Assembly (NCBI GenBank): GCA_016285355.1
Contig: JAEEQP010000062.1
Span: 1-19,518 of the forward strand
Reading direction: 5' to 3'
DNA length: 19,518 bases
DNA from: Bacteroidales bacterium
Lineage (GTDB): Bacteria; Bacteroidota; Bacteroidia; Bacteroidales; F082
Below the pieces are notes generated by a model that did no database searches, had not been told where the DNA came from, and was given only the letters and a program-made list of their open reading frames with translations. The position numbers and the translations under genes were made by a program. The number at the start of each line of letters is the position of its first letter. Within the stretch, counting starts at the first letter, position 1. Below, in pieces: positions 14,851 to 19,518 of the stretch.

Positions 14851-16734
14851 ATGGAGAAACCGAACAAACGTAATCGAATTATCATCATTGGCAATGGCTT
14901 TGATTTGGCTCATGGTTTAAAAACGAGTTATAGCAGTTTTATTGATTGGCTATGGGATAAAAAAGTTGAAGAAATTAATGAGTTGATGAATATAAATGAA
15001 TTGATGAATGTTTCATCTCTTAATAAAGGACGAAAAGATAGGGAAGGTTATATAAAACGAATTGTCGATAAAGATGATCTGTTTATAGTTGACGAAGGCA
15101 AAAAAGGCAAATTTAATGATGTAAATGAATTGAAAAGATGGATTACATATCAAAATGGATTACTGGAATTATTAGAGAAAAAGAAAAACGAACTGAAGGA
15201 TCCTAAATGGTCTGATATTGAGGATGTTTATTATGATTGTTTATTGAAATGTAATAAACAGTTTGACTCCGAAAAAGAAGAAAAAGAGCATGAGGAATTA
15301 TCAATTATGAAACTTAACCGAGAGTTTCGTGTTTTGAGGACAAGACTCCTTGAATATTTACAATTTGTGTTTGATTCCACGAATAAAGAGAATGCTGAAT
15401 TTGTTAGATTAACGAATCGAATGAAAGAGATTTTTGATGCTAATAATCAAGAAATAGAAAAGATTGTTTTTATTAGTTTTAATTATACCAATACATTGGA
15501 ATTGTATGGTTATTCTTTAAACGAGTCTGATTCTGATAAGCATGTAATTATCCATATTCATGGGAGCATAACAGATGAGAATTCAATTATTTTTGGATAT
15601 GGTGATGAGTTAGATTCCAATTCTATGAATATTCAGGAGAATAAAGATAATTCTTTTTTGGAATATAATAAAGCGGTACTCTATGCTAGAAGTGGTGAAT
15701 ATCAAAGAATTATTCCATATATCTATGGAAAGAGTAATTATGAAGTTTATATTTTAGGGCATTCATGTGCTAATAGTGACCGGGCTTTGTTGAATGAAAT
15801 ATTTGACAACGAAAGGTGCAAACTCATCAAATACTATTATTATGATGGGGCGTATGGGAAGGAAACGAATTTTAAAGAACAAATTAGCAATCTTTATAGA
15901 ATCTTTGGAGATAATCATCGTACTTTTAGGTCAATATTTTGTCCTTTGAATAAATCGGAGCGTATTCCTCAGATTCGTGACCTTGAAAACTACATTATTG
16001 AACAAGACACAACAGTTTCATCTTCTATGGTCATTGAATTATTGGGCATTCAATTAGTTAAGGTTGAAGGAGGATTCCTTAATAAAGAAACCAAACTTGA
16101 TGATTTTTGGATAGGAAAGTATCCTATTACCGTATTTCAATGGAAAAGGATTATTGGAGAAAGCCCTGGAGATATTGAAAACTTAAAAGATGAGAAAGGA
16201 GATGATTTGCCTATAACTGGGGTTACTTATAGTCAGTGTTTGGCTTTCGTTCGCAAATTGACATCTCAAACTGGAAAGTCTTTTTCCTTGCCAACCGAGG
16301 ATCAATGGAAGTTTGCTGCTAGTGGAGGAAACAAGAGTGAGAAATATAAATTTTCAGGAAGTGATGACATTAATGAAGTAGGTTGGTGGAAAAATAATAG
16401 CGGCGGTCATTTACATCCTGTAGGAAAAAAGAAACCAAATGAATTAGGAATATATGATATGAGTGGAAATGTTTGGGAGTATGTTAAAAAAATTAAGTAT
16501 AATAATAAAGTTTTAATTAATGGTGTTGAGTATGAACTATTAACTGATGATGAATTCAAACCCAATTTTGGATGTGGCGGTAGTTTTATGAGTAAGTCAA
16601 CACGTTGTCAAAACACTTATATGAAAACTGTTAAAGATGGATACAATAGAGTAGGGTTTCGTGTAGTTTTAAATCAAATAAATAATCATGAAATAAAAAA
16701 AGTTGGATTGAATTATAACTATTCTATTATTTAA
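14851..16734 (+). CDS. AbiH-family abortive-infection protein fused to a formylglycine-generating-enzyme (SUMF1) domain
   Basis: 627 residues, no signal peptide, so cytoplasmic. Residues about 8-355 are AbiH-like: IIIGNGFDLAHGLKTSYSSF (11-30), ISFNYTNTLE (208-217), HIHGS (235-239) and ILGHSCANSDRALL (301-314). The order GNGFD / NYTN / HIHGS / GHS-D parallels SIR2-type NADases, so a nucleotide-cleaving effector is plausible (inference). A linker leads to a SUMF1/FGE domain at about 398-608: VEGGF (405-409), FWIGKYPITVFQW (419-431), FSLPTEDQWKFAA (478-490), GIYDMSGNVWEYV (533-545), GGSF (576-579) and RVGFR (600-604). The first Cys of the catalytic FGE pair is Ser581; only Cys586 remains, so formylglycine formation is unlikely. 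It is AT-richer than flanking genes, suggesting transfer. A six-residue tandem repeat (NELMNI/NELMNV) lies at 43-54. Confidence 0.88.
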   Translation: MEKPNKRNRIIIIGNGFDLAHGLKTSYSSFIDWLWDKKVEEINELMNINELMNVSSLNKGRKDREGYIKRIVDKDDLFIVDEGKKGKFNDVNELKRWITYQNGLLELLEKKKNELKDPKWSDIEDVYYDCLLKCNKQFDSEKEEKEHEELSIMKLNREFRVLRTRLLEYLQFVFDSTNKENAEFVRLTNRMKEIFDANNQEIEKIVFISFNYTNTLELYGYSLNESDSDKHVIIHIHGSITDENSIIFGYGDELDSNSMNIQENKDNSFLEYNKAVLYARSGEYQRIIPYIYGKSNYEVYILGHSCANSDRALLNEIFDNERCKLIKYYYYDGAYGKETNFKEQISNLYRIFGDNHRTFRSIFCPLNKSERIPQIRDLENYIIEQDTTVSSSMVIELLGIQLVKVEGGFLNKETKLDDFWIGKYPITVFQWKRIIGESPGDIENLKDEKGDDLPITGVTYSQCLAFVRKLTSQTGKSFSLPTEDQWKFAASGGNKSEKYKFSGSDDINEVGWWKNNSGGHLHPVGKKKPNELGIYDMSGNVWEYVKKIKYNNKVLINGVEYELLTDDEFKPNFGCGGSFMSKSTRCQNTYMKTVKDGYNRVGFRVVLNQINNHEIKKVGLNYNYSII

Positions 16735-16751
16735 GAATTGAGATGGGTGAG

Positions 16752-16793
16752 TCGAATCATCAACCAAACAAGGAGGCCTTTGGGATGATTCGA
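16752..16793 (+). other. hairpin just downstream of the AbiH-SUMF1 gene
   Basis: TCGAATCATC (16752-16761) pairs with GATGATTCGA (16784-16793), 10 perfect base pairs with a 22-nt loop, 17 nt after the stop. No T tract follows, so it is a possible transcript end or an insertion scar rather than a clear terminator. Confidence 0.45.
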
Positions 16794-16833
16794 ACTTTGT
16801 AATGACGAGGAAATCTAGTTAAACAAAGAATAA
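16789..16833 (+). pseudogene. 3' tail remnant of gene X (copy 1)
   Basis: The frame from 16789 reads FELCNDEEI, then TAG, then LNKE and TAA. It aligns with the tail of the larger remnant at 17106-17366 (FKLCSDEEIKLRW): 26 of 33 nt agree. The AAG of the other copy is a TAG here. Only the last few codons survive; the 5' part is missing at the point where the AbiH gene ends, which suggests that the AbiH segment replaced or interrupted it. Confidence 0.5.
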
Positions 16834-16848
16834 TGAAGAAAAAAAGAA

Positions 16849-16986
16849 TTGCGGAGAACGAAAAGAGTAATTTATGTTCTTTCATTTAGAGGAATTCACA
16901 GAAAGGATGACAACCTTTATGGCCTTTACATTCGTTTCGAGCCTCAATATAAATGAGCCATCACTTTTCCGTGGTGGCTTTGTTTT
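16849..16986 (+). repeat. unit A, copy 1 (degenerate small transcription unit)
   Basis: The core 16888-16986 matches 17525-17625 with about six substitutions in 99 nt. The -33 TTG (16849-16851) is kept, but the -7 box is TAATTTAT instead of TAATTTTG and the spacer is 16 rather than 19 nt, so this copy is probably silent. The terminator stem AGCCATCAC/GTGGTGGCT (16956-16979) is intact. A frame from ATG 16907 starts MTTFMAFTFVSSLNINEPSL and runs on past the terminator without a nearby stop. Confidence 0.7.
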
Positions 16987-17077
16987 ATTTCTGATTCATT
17001 CATGGCCAATTCATGGCAATTCATGTTTTCTAAAAACAGACCTCTGCCGATTTTCGGAAAAATGTGTATTTTTGCAA
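16987..17077 (+). repeat. promoter repeat B, copy 1
   Basis: About 90 nt, clearly similar to 18057-18146: both start ATTTCTGATTCATT, contain GTTTTCTAAAAA and end TTTTCGGAAAAAT-TGTATTTTTGC. The TATTTTTG box at 17067-17074 would drive the remnant gene starting at 17106, which also has a rare good Shine-Dalgarno sequence (GAAAGGAG at about 17091-17098). Confidence 0.65.
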
Positions 17078-17105
17078 GCGGAAATCATTGAAAGGAGAAA
17101 AGATT

Positions 17106-17366
17106 ATGGCAAAACCGATAGAAGCAACACCAGTGTTGGAAGGCTCAGATGCTCTCTCTTTCTTTGCTGAAATGGAAAAGAACGAGAAAGTATAGAAGGA
17201 GGAAGAAATGCGCGTGAAAGCCGATGTCAACTTTTTTCGAGTCATGTTTCATTGTGATTTGACGCAACTGCTATGACAACAAAGGTATGTCCAAAGCCTC
17301 GAAGACTACATCCGAAACGAGGTGTTCAAGCTTTGCAGCGACGAGGAAATCAAGTTGCGCTGGTAA
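17106..17366 (+). pseudogene. gene X, copy 2: small antitoxin-like gene with two in-frame stops
   Basis: One frame (87 codons) reads MAKPIEATPVLEGSDALSFF and AEMEKNEKV, TAG (17193-17195), KEEEMRVKADVNFFRVM and FHCDLTQLL, TGA (17274-17276), QQRYVQSLEDYIRNEVFKLC and SDEEIKLRW, TAA. Protein-like composition persists in a single frame across both stops, which argues for one decayed gene rather than three. The MAKPIE-TP-L-G-DA-F start resembles short proteins encoded ahead of toxin-like genes in Bacteroidota; that is recall, not a verified hit. It has a promoter (repeat B) and a Shine-Dalgarno sequence, so the first 29 codons could still be translated. Confidence 0.55.
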
Positions 17367-17380
17367 GGCTTTTTTCAACA

Positions 17381-17464
17381 CGAATGTCCATGAATGATTC
17401 ACGAATTTCCAGAAATGAATTTTTGAAAATTCGTGGCAAATTGGTGGTAATTCGTGTTTTGATA
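17381..17464. repeat. AATTCGTG-type repeat region with internal hairpin
   Basis: CACGAATTT (17400-17408) pairs with AAATTCGTG (17427-17435). The second half (GTGGCAAATTGGTGGTAATT then CGTGTTTT) resembles the first half of repeat B at 18057-18104 and the stretch at 11169-11205. It lies between remnant gene X and unit A. Confidence 0.5.
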
Positions 17465-17483
17465 AAAAAACAAAAATAAACAG

Positions 17484-17513
17484 TTGCGGGGAACGAAAAA
17501 AGTAGTAATTTTG
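17484..17513 (+). promoter_or_regulatory. promoter of unit A, copy 2
   Basis: TTG (17484-17486), 19 nt, TAATTTTG (17506-17513): full agreement with the Bacteroidota promoter pattern. The repeated unit begins exactly at this -33 box. Confidence 0.7.
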
Positions 17514-17517
17514 CAGC

Positions 17518-17625
17518 GTCAATCAGAGGAATTCGCAGAAAGGATGACAACCTTTATGGCCATTACGGTCGTTTCGAGCCTCAACATAAACGAGCCATCA
17601 CTTTTCCGTGGTGGCTTTGTTTTTT
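17518..17625 (+). ncRNA. unit A, copy 2: predicted ~105-nt small RNA or mini-mRNA
   Basis: Transcription from the promoter at 17484-17513 to the terminator ending at 17625 would give an RNA of about 105 nt. CGTTT (17570-17574) can pair with AAACG (17588-17592); in copy 1 the partner is AAATG, keeping a G-U pair. The same stretch encodes a 27-residue frame from ATG 17544 to TGA 17625-17627, starting MTTFMAITVVSSLNINEP and ending FRGGFVF; three of five differences from copy 1 in this frame are at third codon positions. It is therefore either a structured sRNA or a short mRNA. I do not recognise a known RNA family. Its 3' end overlaps the end of the convergent 142-aa gene by 28 nt. Confidence 0.5.
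17593..17625 (+). terminator. intrinsic terminator of unit A, copy 2
   Basis: AGCCATCAC (17593-17601), loop TTTTCC, GTGGTGGCT (17608-17616), then TTGTTTTTT. A 9-bp stem with one G-U pair and a good T tract. On the other strand the same bases encode the last codons of the 142-aa gene. Confidence 0.8.
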
Positions 17626-18026
17626 GAGTCAGGTTCATTGGGGACGGTGATGCAATATTGAACCATTTCCTGAGTAGAGCGTTGAAGTCCGACCGTAAGT
17701 TTCACCTCACCATATTTCAGTATAATCAACTTTTCAAATTGCTTTTGGTTTTGGGTTTTTCGATTGGTAGCTTTCTCATCTATCGTAACTGCGTTTTCGA
17801 GTATTTCTGTTAGACGAAAAACAGCAAGCGTTGAATTGTAGTCACGTGCCGCCTTCTCATAAGTCTCGTTGATGGACAGGAATTTCACATAGATAAACGT
17901 GCCTAAGTTGTGGTTCCAAACTTTTTTGTCAGGTTGTTCCGAAATCCATTGGGCATAAAAGTCCTTGATAAGTTTTTCCCGAACTTTGATGTCGTCTTTT
18001 GTTCGCCCTTTTGGAATATAGCTCAT
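17598..18026 (-). CDS. hypothetical protein, 142 aa (gene Y)
   Basis: 142 residues, no signal peptide, basic N-terminus (MSYIPKGRTKDDIKVREKLI), then a probable helical region (KDFYAQWISEQPDKKVWNHN), a central segment (FLSINETYEKAARDYNSTLA) and a strand-rich end (EKLIILKYGEVKLTVGLQRS). The family is not recognised and there is no catalytic motif. The -7 box TAATTTTG lies at 18051-18044. The stop codon TGA falls inside the terminator stem of unit A, so the two convergent transcripts overlap. In the parallel stretch 16986-16987 this gene is entirely absent between A and B. Its intact frame amid decayed neighbours suggests that it is functional. Confidence 0.7.
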   Translation of the reverse strand: MSYIPKGRTKDDIKVREKLIKDFYAQWISEQPDKKVWNHNLGTFIYVKFLSINETYEKAARDYNSTLAVFRLTEILENAVTIDEKATNRKTQNQKQFEKLIILKYGEVKLTVGLQRSTQEMVQYCITVPNEPDSKNKATTEK

Positions 18027-18043
18027 AGTCGGTTTCTTTGGCG

Positions 18044-18051
18044 CAAAATTA
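18044..18051 (-). promoter_or_regulatory. -7 box of gene Y
   Basis: TAATTTTG on the minus strand, 17 nt before the ATG of the 142-aa gene. It sits back to back with promoter repeat B copy 2, forming a divergent promoter region of about 90 nt. Confidence 0.6.
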
Positions 18052-18056
18052 CATAT

Positions 18057-18146
18057 ATTTCTGATTCATTTATGGTCAATTTGTGGTATTTCGTGTTTTC
18101 TAAAAAACCAATCTCTACCGTTTTCGGAAAAATATGTATTTTTGCC
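18057..18146 (+). repeat. promoter repeat B, copy 2
   Basis: Second copy of the repeat at 16987-17077. It ends in TATTTTTG (18137-18144), which serves as the -7 box for the rhodanese gene at 18166 with a leader of about 16-20 nt. Because the same repeat precedes remnant gene X, it may be a mobile or recombining promoter segment. Confidence 0.65.
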
Positions 18147-18165
18147 ACATTCAAATACAAACACC

Positions 18166-19227
18166 ATGAAGAAAATGCTCACCAACTTATTAGCCCTTTT
18201 GGGACTGGCCACCGCTTGCGGCCATCAAAGTTATGAAAATGCAGAGGTCAACACGTTTGCTGAACGCATCAAAAGCCCCGATATCGTTTTGCTCGACGTG
18301 AGGACCGCAGAGGAATTTGGCGAAGGCCACCTCACCAATGCCCTCAACATCGACGTCAAAGAGGATGGCTTTGTTGAAAAGGCAAAATCGACCCTGCCTG
18401 CCGACAAGACCATTGCCGTATATTGCAAGGGTGGGAAACGCTCAGTCAAGGCCGCTGAGATGCTTGCCAAGGAAGGCTTCAAGGTTGTGAATCTTGAGGG
18501 TGGCATCACGGCTTGGAAAAACGCGGGGATGCCGATAGAGATGGCTGAAGATGTGTACGAAGTCGATACCTTTACTACCCAAAGCGGCAAGATGGTCAAG
18601 TTCCATGCCTTGGTTCACGCCAGCATCCGAATCGAATACGACGGCAAGGAAATACAGATTGACCCCGTGGCGAAGTTAGGGGAGAAGGTCATCAACTACG
18701 CCGCCATGCCCAAATCGGACTACATCTTCATCACCCATGAGCACCACGACCATTTTGACACGACGGCCATCAACATGCTGACGGGTGACAACACCCAAAT
18801 GATTACCAACCAACGCTGCGCCGAAATGCTTGGTTATGGCACCGTGATGGCCAACGGCGACAAACTCCAAATTGCCGACGATTTCACCGTTGAGGCCGTC
18901 CCAGCCTATAACACCACCGAAGGGCATCTGCAATTCCACCCCAAAGGAAGGGACGACGGCTTCATCCTCACCCTCGACGGACTGAGAATCTACATTGCCG
19001 CAGACACCGAGGACATCCCTGAAATGGCTGAAATCAAAGACATCGACGTCGCTTTCATGCCGTGCAATCAGCCTTACACCATGACCCCCGAGCAACTCGT
19101 CAACGCGGCGCGGATGGTCCAACCGAAAGTGCTGTTCCCCTACCACTACGGCCAGACGGATGTGAGCGGTATCCCCTCACAATTGGAGGCTGACGGGATT
19201 GAGGCTCGGATTAGGCATTATGAATAG
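18166..19227 (+). CDS. lipoprotein with rhodanese and UlaG-like metallo-beta-lactamase domains
   Basis: 353 residues. The start at 18166 was chosen over 18142 because it begins the signal peptide and because the promoter box (18137-18144) overlaps the earlier ATG. The lipobox is ATAC with Cys18. Residues about 25-125 are a rhodanese domain: LLDVRTAEEFGEGHL, then VYCKGGKRS with active Cys87, then GGITAWKNAGMP. From about 135 to the end is a metallo-beta-lactamase fold of the UlaG type: QIDPVA, THEHHDHFD (190-198, metal-binding HxHxDH), IAADTED and a late FPYHYG. The domain order suggests periplasmic or surface sulfur transfer or hydrolase activity, but the substrate is not known. It has ordinary base composition and an intrinsic terminator follows. 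Confidence 0.9.
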   Translation: MKKMLTNLLALLGLATACGHQSYENAEVNTFAERIKSPDIVLLDVRTAEEFGEGHLTNALNIDVKEDGFVEKAKSTLPADKTIAVYCKGGKRSVKAAEMLAKEGFKVVNLEGGITAWKNAGMPIEMAEDVYEVDTFTTQSGKMVKFHALVHASIRIEYDGKEIQIDPVAKLGEKVINYAAMPKSDYIFITHEHHDHFDTTAINMLTGDNTQMITNQRCAEMLGYGTVMANGDKLQIADDFTVEAVPAYNTTEGHLQFHPKGRDDGFILTLDGLRIYIAADTEDIPEMAEIKDIDVAFMPCNQPYTMTPEQLVNAARMVQPKVLFPYHYGQTDVSGIPSQLEADGIEARIRHYE

Positions 19228-19241
19228 CCCGAAAAAACAAC

Positions 19242-19273
19242 GAAAGGCAGCCCTCAAACGAAGGCTGCCTTTC
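19242..19273. terminator. bidirectional intrinsic terminator
   Basis: GAAAGGCAGCC (19242-19252) pairs with GGCTGCCTTTC (19263-19273), an 11-bp perfect stem with a 10-nt loop, T-rich after it and A-rich before it. It serves the rhodanese gene and the convergent surface-protein gene. Confidence 0.85.
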
Positions 19274-19301
19274 ATATTAAGTTTCGACGATTGTTGTAGG
19301 G

Positions 19302-19518
19302 TTAGTATTCGTTTACATCCCAGCTCAATGGGATACCGTTGCTATCCCTGGTCCACCAGTCTACACCCTTGGCCTTGGTGAATGTGGGGACGCCATCAGG
19401 GGAGGTATTGGCCACTCCGTTGAGCCAGTTTGTGGTGCAGTCAGTGCCATTGATGGTGGTGGCTAAGCAGGTCAATTGGTAGAGGTCATTGCATCCGTCA
19501 AACATATTAAGATAGCAG
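19302..19518 (-). CDS. BspA-like leucine-rich surface protein, C-terminal fragment
   Basis: The frame is open from the window edge to TAA at 19302-19304, giving 71 residues. It reads LNMFDGCNDLYQLTCLATTI, then TNWLNGVANTSPDGVPTFTKA, then WWTRDSNGIPLSWDV near the end. That is the characteristic last repeat and tail of Bacteroidales surface proteins with Treponema-type (LRR_5) leucine-rich repeats, where a CLAT-type strand is followed by a WL.GV..GTF.KA unit and a W-x-G-D/S-GIP-W-x-V close. The rest, including any signal peptide, lies beyond the window. The ATG at 19505 is internal and not the real start. Confidence 0.75.
   Translation of the reverse strand, partial: CYLNMFDGCNDLYQLTCLATTINGTDCTTNWLNGVANTSPDGVPTFTKAKGVDWWTRDSNGIPLSWDVNEY

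Noticed and set aside
14977..15012. Two 18-nt tandem repeats in the AbiH gene as a functional repeat array
   Set aside because: Only two copies, in frame, encoding NELMNI/NELMNV; most likely replication slippage.
16400..16734. Diversity-generating retroelement target at the SUMF1 C-terminus
   Set aside because: The domain fold is right for one, but no reverse transcriptase, template repeat or second near-copy of the 3' end was found in the window.
16874..17170. 98-residue open frame on the plus strand
   Set aside because: It begins before unit A, runs through the terminator hairpin and repeat B including its promoter, and ends within remnant gene X. It is a read-through of repeats, apart from the short stretch shared with copy 2.
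12806..17366. Stop-codon reassignment (TAG or TGA read as sense)
   Set aside because: Intact genes end in TAG (7146-7148) and TGA (for example 5671-5673 and 1942-1944), so the in-frame stops in remnants are better explained as decay.
17271..17479. Open frames on both strands over the AATTCGTG repeat
   Set aside because: They overlap remnant gene X and palindromic repeat sequence and have repeat-derived composition.
16752..18146. CRISPR array
   Set aside because: The repeats are long, few, unevenly spaced and contain promoters and terminators, not short direct repeats with uniform spacers.

Overview
The window looks like chromosomal DNA of a member of Bacteroidales, probably an uncultured gut-type lineage. 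Three things point there. Promoters have the Bacteroidota -7 box TAnnTTTG, seen repeatedly as TATTTTTG, TACCTTTG and TAATTTTG, and Shine-Dalgarno sequences are mostly absent. One protein carries a type IX secretion (T9SS) C-terminal sorting domain. The gene families (DUF3244-like, DUF4249-like, GxxExxY, BspA-like surface protein, paired SurA-like foldases) are typical of the phylum.

Region 1 (1-4.7 kb, + strand) encodes cell-surface and secreted proteins. It holds the C-terminus of a LuxR-type HTH regulator, a small secreted DUF3244-like protein, an unrecognised lipoprotein, a 500-aa T9SS cargo protein and a DUF4249-like lipoprotein. It ends in a 71-nt near-perfect hairpin between convergent genes.

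Region 2 (4.7-12.7 kb, - strand) is housekeeping. Transcription runs guaB (IMP dehydrogenase), a GxxExxY protein, an unknown 136-aa protein, then a tight block of three periplasmic foldase-family genes followed by a MoxR ATPase. Two junctions in the block (672-aa/299-aa and SurA-like/moxR) are 4-bp ATGA overlaps. The DUF58/VWA partners that usually follow moxR are absent. A REP-like palindrome sits inside the block.

Region 3 (12.7-18.1 kb) is accessory and patchwork. It has a broken gene remnant; an AAA ATPase with a PD-(D/E)XK-like C-terminal domain, bracketed by two copies of a 33-nt palindromic repeat in inverted orientation; and an AT-rich 627-aa protein that fuses an AbiH-type phage-defence domain to a formylglycine-generating-enzyme (SUMF1/C-type-lectin fold) domain. 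After it comes a duplicated module: remnant gene X, a ~100-nt transcription unit A with its own -33/-7 boxes and terminator, unknown gene Y, and promoter repeat B. The AbiH-SUMF1 fusion and duplicated unit A are the best candidates for undescribed biology here.

Region 4 (18.1-19.5 kb) returns to typical composition, with a lipoprotein joining rhodanese and metallo-beta-lactamase domains, a bidirectional terminator and the C-terminus of a BspA-like surface protein. No tRNA, rRNA, CRISPR array, integrase, transposase or reverse transcriptase was seen.
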